This document shows positions 8,744 through 18,372 of a DNA stretch of 64,000 nt, one piece after another; position 1 is the stretch's first letter, and each line of letters starts with the position of its first letter. Location of the stretch: NCBI GenBank assembly GCA_963708795.1, contig CAVPUH010000008.1:124001-188000 (forward strand), in the 5' to 3' direction. Below the pieces are notes generated by a model that had not been told where the DNA came from, searched no databases, and saw only the letters and a program-made list of their open reading frames with translations. Source of the DNA: DAIQRJ01 sp963708795 (GTDB taxonomy: Bacteria > Actinomycetota > Actinomycetes > Propionibacteriales > DAIQRJ01). The position numbers and the translations under genes are program-made.

Positions 8744-9136
8744 TCAGAGCGAGACCGACGTGGAGCACACGACGCTGCCGCGCGTGGCACGCACAGTGAT
8801 CCTGTCCACGCCGGACCGGTTGGGGATCCGCTTCTCGACCGAGAACGAGCCGCTGGGAGCGACGGTGGTCCGACGGCCACTGAACGAGGTCACCCCGTTG
8901 TCGACCAGCTTGACGGACCAGACCTGACCGTTGCGGTTCGTGTCGACCTCGGCCTCGACTTCGATGCGCCCGTCGTCGTGCTTGGCTTTGAGCTTGATGA
9001 TCCCGGTGCCGCAACTGTGGCTCGATCGGACGTCGTGCCCACCGCCCTTGGCGATGGCCGGCGCCGCGGATCCGAGCGACACGGTCGTCGCCGCCATCGT
9101 CGCGGCCAGTACCAGTGCGAAGCGTCGTGCGTTCAT
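8744..9136 (-). CDS. Small secreted protein with Sec signal peptide
   Basis: 130 residues: a classic signal peptide (MNARRFALVLAATMAATTV, then SLGSAAPAIA cleavage region) followed by a basic, beta-rich domain of about 100 residues with two cysteines (SCGTG near 43 and VVCSTSV near the end) that could form one disulfide. CCGGAGGACACG precedes ATG 9136, a good ribosome site. Convergent with the hydrolase. No recognised domain. Confidence 0.8.
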   Translation of the reverse strand: MNARRFALVLAATMAATTVSLGSAAPAIAKGGGHDVRSSHSCGTGIIKLKAKHDDGRIEVEAEVDTNRNGQVWSVKLVDNGVTSFSGRRTTVAPSGSFSVEKRIPNRSGVDRITVRATRGSVVCSTSVSL

Positions 9137-9248
9137 CGTGTCCTCCGGAGTTCAGCGCCCGATCGGCGGCTGCGGCGGATCGCCTTCTGCGATCGGCCTT
9201 CTGACCACAGTTGTCTCCCGGTTCGAGTACCGGCCGCCATCGGACCTT

Positions 9249-9260
9249 GGTACTAGTACC
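9249..9260. repeat. Perfect 12-bp palindrome GGTACTAGTACC
   Basis: An isolated perfect palindrome in the intergenic stretch between the secreted protein (start 9136) and the small gene ending at 9284. It is AT-richer than its surroundings and could be an operator or the stem of a small terminator. No T tract follows on either strand, so I leave its role open. Confidence 0.4.
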
Positions 9261-9283
9261 GAGAGGGTGTGCGCGATCGGACG

Positions 9284-9409
9284 TCAGGTACGGCGTTCGT
9301 GCCGCACCGGCTTGAGCTCCTCGGGTGCGTTCGTGGCCGGCACGAACTCGCAGCGGAACTCGCCGTCGGGCGTGCGTAGCACCGTCGCCGCCGCGGTATG
9401 TCTGTACAC
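9284..9409 (-). CDS. Possible small protein, 41 residues
   Basis: A GTG start at 9409 opens a frame that reads RHTAAATVLRTPDGEFRCE and ends VRHERRT. Nearly every codon ends in G or C, as in real genes of this genome, while the other frames look random. No clear Shine-Dalgarno sequence precedes the GTG. It may be a true short gene or the tail of a longer one whose 5' end is lost. No family recognised. Confidence 0.35.
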   Translation of the reverse strand: MYRHTAAATVLRTPDGEFRCEFVPATNAPEELKPVRHERRT

Positions 9410-9586
9410 GGTGCTACCAGGGGCCTCAGCCGTGCTACGAGCCCGCGACGACGCTGGCGACGCGCGCTGATCAAGGTTGGCTCCAACCCGTGAATCGGCG
9501 ATGGCGTCGGCGCCCGGCATGGGCGACGATCTGGACCGACACATGCGACGCGCCGGCCCCGCCGGTGCTCGACGGGAGCCTCGTTC

Positions 9587-10261
9587 ATGAGCACAGCAGA
9601 ATCGCCGCGTCACCACTCGGCACGCGAACACATTCGCGAGACCGTCGTTCTCGTCGTCCTCTCGGTCACGGCGGTCTTGACGGCGTGGTGTGGTTTCGAG
9701 TCGGCGAAGTGGGGCGGCGCGATGTCGACGTCCTTCAGCGCGGCGTCCAGCTCCCGAATCCAGGCCGCGAGGTACGACAGTGCCGCGAACTCTGCCCGCC
9801 AGGCAGACCTCAGCATCTGGACGGTGTACGTCCAGGCCACGGCCCAAGACGACACCGCTCTGAAGAGCTACGTGGAGAAGCGATTCACCCCGGCCTTCGC
9901 GGTGGCCTATCGGGCCTGGCGCGCTGCGGACGAGCCGACGAACGGCCCCTTTGCGATGCCGGAGTACGTCCCTCCGGGAAGCAAGGAGGCCACCGCTGCG
10001 GACGCCCGGGCCGATCGGTTGTTCGCCACGGCCCTGGCCGACAACCAGCGCGGCGACAACTACACGGCGCTGACCGTTCTGCTGGCCCTCGTTCTCTTCT
10101 TCGCCGCCGTCTCCTCGCGATTGGGTCGGCCGCGTGCTCAATGGGTGATGATCGGGGTCTCCCTCTTCTTCCTGATCACCGCGACGGTGGTCGCGGCAAC
10201 GCCTGCCGGTCACGATCTGAGGCCGGTCCGCTCACCGGGGCGTCCGCTTCATCCGTTGTAG
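9587..10261 (+). CDS. Membrane protein of unknown function upstream of a sulfatase
   Basis: 224 residues. One N-terminal transmembrane helix (ETVVLVVLSVTAVLTAWCGF), a central soluble region rich in Ala, Ser and Arg, and two C-terminal helices (YTALTVLLALVLFFAAVS and VMIGVSLFFLITATVVAA). GGGAG lies eight bases before ATG 9587. The layout resembles DUF4337-type membrane proteins, but I cannot confirm this. It is co-directional with the sulfatase that starts 71 bp downstream. Confidence 0.75.
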   Translation: MSTAESPRHHSAREHIRETVVLVVLSVTAVLTAWCGFESAKWGGAMSTSFSAASSSRIQAARYDSAANSARQADLSIWTVYVQATAQDDTALKSYVEKRFTPAFAVAYRAWRAADEPTNGPFAMPEYVPPGSKEATAADARADRLFATALADNQRGDNYTALTVLLALVLFFAAVSSRLGRPRAQWVMIGVSLFFLITATVVAATPAGHDLRPVRSPGRPLHPL

Positions 10262-10332
10262 GTGACGACACCGGAGATCGTGAGGTCGATCGTTGGCCAC
10301 GATCGACGTCGTCCGAGGAGAAGAGTCAGCAC

Positions 10333-12700
10333 ATGAGTGGTTTGGTGACCTATGAAGACGGTCAGCCGTTTCCGGGTGTGATCGGTCGCACGGCCGACGA
10401 GTCGAGCCCCGCCTGGCCGACGCCACCGCGCGCCTCCGAGGGTGCCCCGAACGTGCTGGTCTTCGTCCTGGATGATGTCGGCTTCGGTCAGCTGTCCAGC
10501 TTCGGTGGTCTGGTCGACACCCCCGTGATCGACCGCTTCGCCGAGACCGGGCTGCGGTACACGAACATGCACACGACCGCCCTGTGTTCGCCGTCGCGGG
10601 GTTGTATCACCACTGGTCGCAATCACCATTCGCTGGGATTGGCGACGATCGCGGAGACCTCGACCGGGTATCCCGGCTACAACGCGATCCTGCCGTTCGA
10701 GAAGGGCATGCTCAGCGAGATGCTGCTGCCCCATGGCTACAACACGTTCCTGGTCGGCAAGTGGCATCTCTCACCGCCTGAGCACGAGACCCCGGCGGGC
10801 CCGTACGACCGCTGGCCGCTCGGTCGCGGATTCGAGCGGTTCTACGGGTTCCTGGGCGGCGACACCAACCAGTGGTATCCCGAACTCGTCTATGACAACC
10901 ACTCGGTCGAACAACCGGCCCAGCCCGAGGACGGGTACCACCTGAGCAGTGACCTGGCTGACCGTGCCATCGAGTTCATCCAGGACGCGCACGTCAACGC
11001 CCCCAGCAAGCCGTTTTACCTGCACTACTGCACCGGCGCCGGCCACGCCCCGCACCACGTGCCCACCGAGTGGGCGGACAAGTACAAGGGCAAGTTCGAC
11101 GCCGGCTGGGACGAGTACCGACGCGAGGTCCACCAACGCCAGCTGTCCATGGGCATCATCCCGGCCGGCACGGAACTCTCGGCGCACGACCCGGACGTGC
11201 CCGAGTGGGACACCCTGCCCGAGCCGGCTCGCAAGGTCTTCGCCCGGATGATGGAGGTCTACGCGGGCTTCCTCAGCTACACCGACCACCAGTTCAGCCG
11301 GGTGGTCGATTTCCTCTCCGAGATCGGCGAACTGGACAACACGTTGTTCCTGCTCGTCTCGGACAACGGGGCCAGCCCGGAGGGCGGACCAGTCGGGTCG
11401 CTGAACGAGATGATGTTCTTCAACAACGTGCCCGAGTCGATGGAGGAGAACCTGGCCCGCCTCGACGAGCTCGGCGGCCCGAACGTCTTCAACCACTACG
11501 CCTGGGGGTGGACGAACGCCGGGAACACTCCCTTCCGGCGCTGGAAGCGCGAAACGTACCGGGGCGGGACCACCGACCCGTGCATCGTGTCCTGGCCGGC
11601 CAAAATCACCGCACACGGCGAGATCCGCACCCAGTACGCCCACATCATCGACATCGTGCCGACCGTGCTGGACGCCCTCGGCATCGAGCCGCCGGCCGCG
11701 ATCCGTGGCGTCACCCAAGCGCCCATCGAGGGGGTGAGCTTCGCCCACACCTTCGACGACGCCGACGCGCCGACCAGACACCACACCCAGTACTTCGAGA
11801 TGTTCGGACACCGCGCCATCTACCACGACGGCTGGCGCGCGGTCTGCCCCTGGCCCGGCCCCAGCTTCACCGAGGCCGCCCAGAAGGACCGCCACTACGG
11901 CAGCCCCATCGACGCGACCGTGCTCGCCGACATCGAGGCCAACGACTGGGAGCTCTACGACCTCACCACCGACTACGCCGAGACCCAGAACGTGGCAGCC
12001 GGACCACCGCGACAAGGTCATCGAGATGATCGGCCGTTGGTGGGCCGAAGCCGGCAAGTACGGCGTGATGCCGATCGACGGGTCCATGCTCGAACGGCTG
12101 CGCGTCGAACGCCCGACCATCGCCGCGCCGCGCGACTCGTTCGTCTATTACCCGGGCGGGTCGCCGGTGCCGTTCACCGCCGCGCCCAAGGTCTACAACC
12201 GCGCCTTCAGCATCACCGCCGACGTCCACATCCCCGACGGCGGTGCCGAGGGTGTCCTCGTCGCCCACGGCGGCCGGGTGGGCGGCTACTCCCTCTTCGT
12301 GAAGGACCGCCGCCTGCACTTCGTCTACAACTTCCTCGGCCGCGACTTCTTCACCGTCGCCTCCAACACCGACGTCCCCACCGGCGACGTGGCGCTCCGC
12401 TACGAACTCGAACCGACCGGCGAGCCCGACTTCGCCCACGGGAAGGGCGTTCCCGCCAACGGCGAGCTCTACATCGACGGGAAGCTCGTCGGAGCCGTCG
12501 CGATGCCGCACACCGTCCCCAACGTCTTCAGCACCGAAGGACTGACCTGCGGCCGCGACGGTGGCAGTCGGGTCGCACCCGACGACTACCAGGACGACTT
12601 CGCCTTCACCGGCACGGTGAAGCGCGTGACGATCGACATCTCCGGTGACCTCATCCCCGACACCGACACCGACATGAAGGTCGCCATGGCCCGCCAGTGA
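10333..12700 (+). pseudogene. Arylsulfatase (type I), complete except for one frameshift
   Basis: About 788 residues when reconstructed. The N-terminal metal site reads VLVFVLDDVGFGQ. The sulfatase signature TALCSPSRGCITTGR holds the Cys that becomes formylglycine (C-x-P-S-R). GKWHLSPP, the second metal site SDNGAS and a long C-terminal beta domain follow. At 12001 an extra G shifts the frame: AETQNVAA continues as DHRDKVIEMIGRWWAEAGKY in the next frame, with no other lesion. The half after the break is open to 12700, ending VAMARQ. A formylglycine-generating enzyme would be needed and is not in this window. Confidence 0.85.
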
Positions 12701-12770
12701 GCGCTCGCTCTGACGATCGGACGACCCTGGACGACCACCGCCGACGCTCGACCGAGACGAGGTGTCACCG

Positions 12771-13443
12771 ATGACCGAATCAGTCGATCGCCCACCGGCA
12801 CTCGAGGCACGGTTCTGGCGCAGCCGGAGCGCGGCCTCGATCGCCGGCATCATCTTCGCGGTGTTGTTCATCACGGCTCTGGTCATGATCCGGTTGGCCC
12901 TGGGCCGCGACAACCTCGATGTCCTGATCTCGGATCCCTCCCGCCAGAAGTGGATCAAGGCCAGCCTGAGTCTGATGCCGTTCGCAGGCATCGCATTCCT
13001 CTGGTTCATCGGGGTGGTGCGTGAGCGACTCGGCGACAGCGAGGACCGACTGTTCTCGACGGTGTTCCTCGGCAGCGGGTTGTTGTTCCTGGCGCTGATG
13101 TTCGTGGCCACGGTGATGGCCACGAGCCTGCTGGAGATGCTGGCCAGCTCCGAAGGTGAACGTCGACGTCTGGTTGTTCGGCCGCGACACCGTCCACACG
13201 ATCGTGTCGGTGTACGCGATGCGCATGGCCGCCGTGTTCATGCTGTCGGTGAGCACCGTCGCGCTCCGGACCCGCTCGCTGCCACGCTGGATCGTCTTCG
13301 TCGGTTACCTCGTCGCGCTCGCCCTGTTGCTCACCAGCCAGCGAAACGACTGGACCACACTGCTCTTCCCAGCCTGGGTTCTGCTGATCAGCATCGCCTT
13401 GCTCGTCGTTGCGCGCACCCGACACCACACCGCGAGCGCCTAG
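12771..13443 (+). pseudogene. Multi-pass membrane protein with one frameshift
   Basis: About 223 residues when reconstructed, with six hydrophobic segments: ASIAGIIFAVLFITALVMI, SLMPFAGIAFLWFIGVV, TVFLGSGLLFLALMFVATV, then after the break YAMRMAAVFMLSVSTVAL, WIVFVGYLVALALLL and TLLFPAWVLLISIALLVV. The frame changes near 13156 (EMLASSEG to VNVDVWLFGRD), consistent with one extra base. GAGG lies eight bases before ATG 12771. Family unrecognised; it follows the sulfatase on the same strand. Confidence 0.7.
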
Positions 13444-13496
13444 CATCCCCAGCGGTGCGGCAGGTTCGGCCACCGCCACGCGTCTCACCGTTCCGA

Positions 13497-13523
13497 TGTC
13501 ACATCCCGCCGGGCTGTCTCGTC
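13497..13523 (+). promoter_or_regulatory. ECF41-type promoter
   Basis: TGTCACA (13497-13503), a 16-base spacer, then CGTC (13520-13523). This is the bipartite sequence reported for ECF41 sigma factors. It sits about 40 bp before the epimerase-sigJ pair, which encodes such a sigma factor, so autoregulation is expected. Confidence 0.75.
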
Positions 13524-13563
13524 TCGGGCTCAGAGAATCGAGCCGATCGGGAGGGTGATGGTC

Positions 13564-14496
13564 ATGCGGGTGTTCGTGGCAGGTGGAACCGGGGTCGTCG
13601 GACGGCGACTGGTCCCGCAGTTGCTCGCGCGGGGCCACCAGGTCACAGCCACCACGACGAATGTCCGGAAGCTCGCCGAACTCGAGCGGGTAGGCGCTAC
13701 CGCAGTGGTGATGGATGGGCTGGCGCCCTCGTCGGTCGGCGAGGCCGTGGCGGCGGCTCGGCCTGACGTCGTCGTCCACCAGATGACCGCCATCTCCGTG
13801 GCGCACGCCGGCAAGCCCGATCTCAAGCACATGGACCGTTGGTTCGGGCCGACGATCCGACTGCGTACCGAGGGGACGGATCACCTCCTCGCCGCTGCCG
13901 AGGCCACCGGCGTGGAACACATCGTGGCCCAGAGCTACGCGAGCTGGAACGGAATCCGCACGGGTGGCTGGGTGAAGACCGAGGACGACCCGCTGGACCC
14001 GGAGACCGGGACGGCGGCCCAGCCGGGAATGGATGCGATCCGTCATCTCGAGGACGTCGTCGTGAAGGCAGGTGGGGCCGCGCTTCGGTACGGCGGGCTC
14101 TACGGGCCGGGCGCCAGCGACGACCAGGTCGAACTCATCCGCAAGCGGCAGTACCCGCTCGTCGGTCGCGGCACCGGCTACTGCTCGTGGGTCCAGGTCG
14201 ACGACGCGGCGAGCGCTACCGTGCTGGCCGTGGAGCAGCGGTCGAAGGGCGTGTTCAACATCGTCGACGACGAGCCGGCTCCGGCGAGCGAGTGGCTCCC
14301 CCACCTGGCTGCGTGCGCCGGCGCCAGACCTCCGAGGCGGGTGCCGAGATGGGTGGCTCGACTGCTGGCCGGCGACGTCGCCGTGACGATGATGACCGAG
14401 GGTCGCGGCTTCTCCAATGCCAAGGCCAAGAAGGAGCTGGGCTGGCAGCTGCGGTACCCCTCGTGGCGTCAGGGCTTCGAGGAGGCGCTGACATGA
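13564..14496 (+). CDS. NAD-dependent epimerase/dehydratase family protein
   Basis: 310 residues, extended short-chain dehydrogenase fold. The Rossmann glycine motif is VFVAGGTGVVGRRLVPQLLARGH. HIVAQSYASWNG and LRYGGLYGPGAS cover the catalytic and substrate regions; a canonical YxxxK is not obvious. GGGAGGG precedes ATG 13564, which I prefer to the overlapping GTG 13555 and ATG 13558. The stop overlaps the sigma-factor start as ATGA. Epimerases are among the standard partners (carboxymuconolactone decarboxylase, oxidoreductase, epimerase) of ECF41 sigma factors, so this is probably the sigma factor's own target. Confidence 0.88.
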   Translation: MRVFVAGGTGVVGRRLVPQLLARGHQVTATTTNVRKLAELERVGATAVVMDGLAPSSVGEAVAAARPDVVVHQMTAISVAHAGKPDLKHMDRWFGPTIRLRTEGTDHLLAAAEATGVEHIVAQSYASWNGIRTGGWVKTEDDPLDPETGTAAQPGMDAIRHLEDVVVKAGGAALRYGGLYGPGASDDQVELIRKRQYPLVGRGTGYCSWVQVDDAASATVLAVEQRSKGVFNIVDDEPAPASEWLPHLAACAGARPPRRVPRWVARLLAGDVAVTMMTEGRGFSNAKAKKELGWQLRYPSWRQGFEEALT

Positions 14497-15416
14497 CCCG
14501 GATCGAGGAGTTCGTGGCCCTGCGTCCGCTGCTGTTCTCGATCGCGTACCGCGTGCTCGGAAGCGTGAGCGAGGCCGAGGACGCGGTCCAGGAGACCTGG
14601 CTGCGCTACGAGGGCACTGCGACCGAGCCCACGTCGCCCAAGGCTTTCCTCTCCGCGGTGGTCACCCGGATCTCGATCGACGTGCTGCGTTCGGCTCGTG
14701 TTCGTCGGGAGGAGTACGTCGGTGAATGGCTACCGGAACCCCTGCTCAGCGACCCGTACGAGGATCCGGAGCGGTCGGCGGAGCTGGCCGACTCGGTCTC
14801 GATGGCCGCACTGCTTCTCCTGGAGCGGCTCAGCCCGCTCGAGCGCGCCGTCTTCGTCCTCCGGGAGGTGTTCGGCTTCGACTTCACCGAGATCGCCTCG
14901 GCGGTGGGCCGCTCGGACACGGCCTGCCGCCAGCTCGCAGCGCGGGCGCGTCGTCACATGGAGGCCGGGCGTCCCCGATTCGAGGCCGATCGCCGCGAAC
15001 GGGATGAGCTGGCGGAGCGGTTCTTCGACGCGCTCCGGGTAGGCGATATCGACGGCCTGCGAGAGCTGCTGGCCGCTGACGTCCAGGTGGTCGGTGACGG
15101 TGGTGGAAAGGCTCCGCAGTGGGCGCGACACATCGTCGGCACCGACAACGTGACCCGGCTGCTCGCCGCGATCTTCCCCCCGTTCTTCCAGATCGGCGGG
15201 CGATTGGAGCCGCACCTGGTGAATGGTCATCCCGGCGCGATCTTCCGTGATCGCGACGACAAGGTGGTGAACACCTGGACCCTCGACATCCTCGACGGGC
15301 GTATCCAGACGATCCGATCGGTCATCAACCCCGACAAGCTCGGACATGTCGGCCCGGTGGCGGATGCGTGGACCGTCGTGCGCGAGGCGAACGAGGCCCG
15401 TCGACCCGCCACCTGA
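14493..15416 (+). CDS. sigJ: SigJ-like ECF41 sigma factor with SnoaL-like C-terminal extension
   Basis: 307 residues. Sigma-2 region: RPLLFSIAYRVLGSVSEAEDAVQETWLR. The linker carries WLPEPL. Sigma-4: LSPLERAVFVLREVFGFDFTEIA. A SnoaL-like domain of about 130 residues follows, carrying the two motifs known to control ECF41 activity, DGGGKAP and NPDKL. This group has no separate anti-sigma factor; the C-terminal domain itself modulates activity. Its start overlaps the epimerase stop (ATGA), and a matching promoter lies upstream of the pair. Confidence 0.92.
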   Translation: MTRIEEFVALRPLLFSIAYRVLGSVSEAEDAVQETWLRYEGTATEPTSPKAFLSAVVTRISIDVLRSARVRREEYVGEWLPEPLLSDPYEDPERSAELADSVSMAALLLLERLSPLERAVFVLREVFGFDFTEIASAVGRSDTACRQLAARARRHMEAGRPRFEADRRERDELAERFFDALRVGDIDGLRELLAADVQVVGDGGGKAPQWARHIVGTDNVTRLLAAIFPPFFQIGGRLEPHLVNGHPGAIFRDRDDKVVNTWTLDILDGRIQTIRSVINPDKLGHVGPVADAWTVVREANEARRPAT

Positions 15417-15431
15417 TCGACCGGCGGTCGC

Positions 15432-16865
15432 TCAGGTGAGGTCGAGCACCTCGGGATGGTTCGCCCAGATCTGACGGGACACGACCTCGGGATAGTCCGT
15501 CACTGTCGGCTCGACGTCGAAGATTCGTACCGACCCGGTCTCGTAACCCGGCCAGCCCGGATCGCCGCTCGTCGCGAACCCTGTCCAGGCGTCGCGCAGC
15601 TGTCGCGACAGGTCCTCGGCCTCGTTCGTCGGGTCGCCGATCAGCATCGCCGGCTGACCGGCGGTGAGGTTGCCGAACACCAATGGCACGTCCAGGCCGT
15701 GACACGCACCGAGGCCGCCACCCAGGCCGGGAGCCGGCCAGGTCAGCTCGTAGAGATGGGCGCAGCCGCCCGCCTCGAGCTGGGCTTCGGCGAGGTGCAG
15801 TGAGGGCATCCGGAACAGCCAGTCCGAACGCACCACCTCGTAGAGGTCCTCCGGGTCGGGGAAGGCCTCGCGGTACCGCTGCGGATCGGGCCCGAAGATC
15901 TCAGCCGTCGCGTTCGCCTCCGCCCGGGTGATCTGGCCGAGCCGGCCGGTCAACGCCGTCAGCAGTCGCTGCTCGTCTCGCGTGTGGCCGACCATCAGAT
16001 CCACCTGGCCGGTCAGCCCATTCCAGGGGATGGCCGGCAGCACGTCACCGTCGACGATCGGTGCGAACGGGATCACCGCGTGTGCCGCACGTCCCCAGCG
16101 GTCGGCGAACCGGTCCATCGTCGCGGCGACGGCATCACCGGCGGCGGGGAGCGACCGGGGATCCACGCCAGGCAACTCCGAGGCTTCGATTCCCAGTTCC
16201 GCGGCGCACGCTCGCGTGATGTCTGCCGCCAGCCGAGGCGTGAAGTACGTGCCCGGCACGCTCTGAGCGATGGCCCGGTGGAACAGGCCGACCGCCCGCG
16301 GCATCGCCATCAACGCCGCGACCGATCCCCCACCCGCGGACTGGCCGAAGACGGTGACCCGGTCCGCGTCACCGCCGAATGCGCGGATGTTGTCCTGGAC
16401 CCATTCGAGTGCCGCTACCTGGTCGAGCAGGCCGCGGTTGGAGGAGGCTCCCTCGATGTATCCGAAGCCTTCCAACCCGACACGGTAGTTGAACGTCACG
16501 ACCACGACGCCACCGCGGGCGAGGATGCTGCCGTCGTATTCGGGGAGGCCGGACATGCCGAACGTGTAGGCACCGCCCTGGATCCACACCATCGCCGGCA
16601 GTCCGCCACGAAGGTCGGGCGACCACACGTTGACCGTCAGCCAGTCGTCGCCGTGCACCTCGAACGCGTCCATACCGAACGCTCCGGACTGTGGCGGCGG
16701 CGGGCCGAACCTCGTGGCCTCCCGCACGCCTTCCCAGGGCTGGACCGGCTGCGGCGCAGCGAATCGCGCCGGGGGCGCCGCATAGGGGATGCCGCGAAAG
16801 ACGGCGAGGTCTGCCTCGGCTCCACCGCGAACGACGCCCCCGGTGACGTCGACGTCGATGTGCAT
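15432..16865 (-). CDS. Type B carboxylesterase
   Basis: About 477 residues of the carboxylesterase/cholinesterase family. FRGIPYAAPPARF is near the N terminus, the oxyanion region is MVWIQGGAYTFG, the nucleophile elbow is VTVFGQSAGGGSV, and the late His lies in LGACHGLDVPLVFG. It hydrolyses ester bonds of unknown substrate. No signal peptide is visible, so it is cytoplasmic. The start may be ATG 16865 or GTG 16871; the latter has GAGG five bases upstream. Confidence 0.9.
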   Translation of the reverse strand: MHIDVDVTGGVVRGGAEADLAVFRGIPYAAPPARFAAPQPVQPWEGVREATRFGPPPPQSGAFGMDAFEVHGDDWLTVNVWSPDLRGGLPAMVWIQGGAYTFGMSGLPEYDGSILARGGVVVVTFNYRVGLEGFGYIEGASSNRGLLDQVAALEWVQDNIRAFGGDADRVTVFGQSAGGGSVAALMAMPRAVGLFHRAIAQSVPGTYFTPRLAADITRACAAELGIEASELPGVDPRSLPAAGDAVAATMDRFADRWGRAAHAVIPFAPIVDGDVLPAIPWNGLTGQVDLMVGHTRDEQRLLTALTGRLGQITRAEANATAEIFGPDPQRYREAFPDPEDLYEVVRSDWLFRMPSLHLAEAQLEAGGCAHLYELTWPAPGLGGGLGACHGLDVPLVFGNLTAGQPAMLIGDPTNEAEDLSRQLRDAWTGFATSGDPGWPGYETGSVRIFDVEPTVTDYPEVVSRQIWANHPEVLDLT

Positions 16866-17001
16866 CCACACATGGTCCTCAGCACATCGACCAGCGCGCC
16901 AGCGATTTCCACGCCGGCGTTCTGCGGATCGACGGCGATGAGTTTCCCGCCGGCTCCCGGTCTGTACCTCGACCGAGTCAACCGGACGCGAGGAGAACGA
17001 C

Positions 17002-17577
17002 ATGACCGCCATGTACACCTTCGATGTCTTCTCGAGTCTCGACGGGTTCGGGGCCGCCAGCGCCAACTGGTCCGGCTATTGGGGGAAGCAGGGGCCTGAG
17101 TTGCTCGACCACCGCCTCGACCTCTACAGCGCAGAGCAGCGGATGGTGTTCGGTGGCAACACATTCCGGGCGTTCACCCAGATGCTGGCGTCGAGCGACG
17201 AGAACCCCGACGTGCTCGACCCCTGGGTCACGAGGATGCGAAGCCTTCCGGCCACGGTGATCTCGGGGACGATCGACGGCCCGCTCGACTGGCCGAATGC
17301 CACGCTCGCCGCCGGTGACGCGGTCGATGTCGTCGGCCGGCTCAAGGGTGAGTCGGACGTGCCGCTGCGTTCACACGGCAGCCTGTCGATGAACCGGGCC
17401 CTCATGGCCGCCGGCCTCGTCGACTACGTTCAGGTCACGCTCTATCCGGTCATCACCGGCGAGACCGGGCTCGACCCGATCTTCGGTGGCGCGGCCGACT
17501 TCGACCTGGATCTCGTCGAGAGCCGGACCCTGGACGGCCGCACCCTGGAGCTCCTCTACCGGCCGAGTCTGCACTGA
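17002..17577 (+). CDS. Dihydrofolate reductase family protein (RibD C-terminal domain type)
   Basis: 191 residues. YTFDVFSSLDGFGAASANWSGYWG at the start, the nucleotide-binding RMVFGGNTFRAF, and the late LMAAGLVDYVQVTLYPVITG are typical of the RibD/DHFR-like reductases common in actinobacteria. GGAG precedes ATG 17002. It is divergent from the carboxylesterase with about 130 bp between them. The substrate is unknown; despite the name these proteins are not the housekeeping folate enzyme. Confidence 0.85.
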   Translation: MTAMYTFDVFSSLDGFGAASANWSGYWGKQGPELLDHRLDLYSAEQRMVFGGNTFRAFTQMLASSDENPDVLDPWVTRMRSLPATVISGTIDGPLDWPNATLAAGDAVDVVGRLKGESDVPLRSHGSLSMNRALMAAGLVDYVQVTLYPVITGETGLDPIFGGAADFDLDLVESRTLDGRTLELLYRPSLH

Positions 17578-17635
17578 GCTGTTGTCGGATCCGCGGCCGG
17601 TCCGGTCGGGCAGCCTCCCGAGTACGGCGAGACGT

Positions 17636-17926
17636 TCACGCCACTGACTGCTCGACGAGCTCGGCGGCCTGCAGCAGTGCAGCCGCATAGGCGCGGGCTT
17701 GGCCGGCCGTGATCGTCACGTCCGTGATCTCCACCTGGATGACCGCGGGGTCGATCTCGGGATGCTCATCCGACCACTGCATCCGCACCACTGACACCGA
17801 GCCCTGCCGCCCGTGGTCGAGAAGCGTCGCGGTGCACTCTTCGGCTTCGGCCGTCAGCCGCCGATGCTCCGTGCACCAGGAAGCATGATCGGCCTGGGGT
17901 GAACGAGCTGTCGTCGGTGCGGTCAT
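17636..17926 (-). CDS. DUF6907-like small protein
   Basis: 96 residues. The N terminus has a WCTEH motif, followed by beta-strand-rich sequence and VEITDVTITAGQARAYAAALLQAAEL, a layout seen in DUF6907-type proteins carried by actinobacterial mobile elements. A second, longer relative lies at 31226-31623 in the phage-like island (CAPWCVDHEAG). Start at ATG 17926. Function unknown; the assignment rests on the W-C-x-x-H region and tail. Confidence 0.55.
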   Translation of the reverse strand: MTAPTTARSPQADHASWCTEHRRLTAEAEECTATLLDHGRQGSVSVVRMQWSDEHPEIDPAVIQVEITDVTITAGQARAYAAALLQAAELVEQSVA

Positions 17927-18005
17927 GACATCAGTGTCGCCAGTCGGCGCGGCAAACCGACGCGACACGCCCGTCCGTGCCGCGCGGCGCCGAGCTGGGC
18001 GTGTG

Positions 18006-18134
18006 TCAGTCGCGGGCCATTGCGGCAGCGAGGTGGGATTCGAGGTCGATGTACGCGTCGTCGGCGATGTCGAACACGACTTTCGTGATGGTGCCGCCAG
18101 TGAAGGGGAAGGTGGGTGTGTAGAGCGAGCTGAC
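18006..18134 (-). pseudogene. C-terminal fragment of an arylsulfatase
   Basis: Reading from 18134 to the stop at 18006-18008 gives SSLYTPTFPFTGGTITKVV followed by FDIADDAYIDLESH and a MARD end. This parallels the end of the intact sulfatase in this window (FAFTGTVKRVTIDISGDL, MARQ). Only about 42 residues remain; upstream sequence on this strand no longer resembles a sulfatase. The fragment abuts a different remnant on the opposite strand near 18135, so this is a rearrangement or assembly join. Confidence 0.6.
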
Positions 18135-18136
18135 GC

Positions 18137-18372
18137 CGTCACATCGCCGCCGGGACGGACGGGTCGGTGTGGGGACTCGCCAAGGCGACCATCGCCGGCG
18201 GTCATCAGGTCATGCGCTGCGTGCCGGGCACCGGGACCCACTCATGGGAGGTCGAGAGCGCGGCGGGACGGCAATCTCCGTCGGCCCCGATGGACTTCCC
18301 TGGGTGGTCAACGACGCCGGCGCCGTCATGAAGGGCGCTCTCCAACTGGGCTCCTCTGCCGGCGGACCACTC
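18137..18372 (+). pseudogene. Tectonin-like beta-propeller fragment, frameshifted
   Basis: Two propeller repeats are readable in different frames: HIAAGTDGSVWGLAK, then after a shift near 18265 TAISVGPDGLPWVVNDAGAV. The GxDGxxW / GPDGxPWVVN pattern is that of tectonin-type repeats found in secreted or lectin-like propellers. Neither a start nor a complete domain is present. It begins exactly where the sulfatase tail on the other strand ends. Confidence 0.5.
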
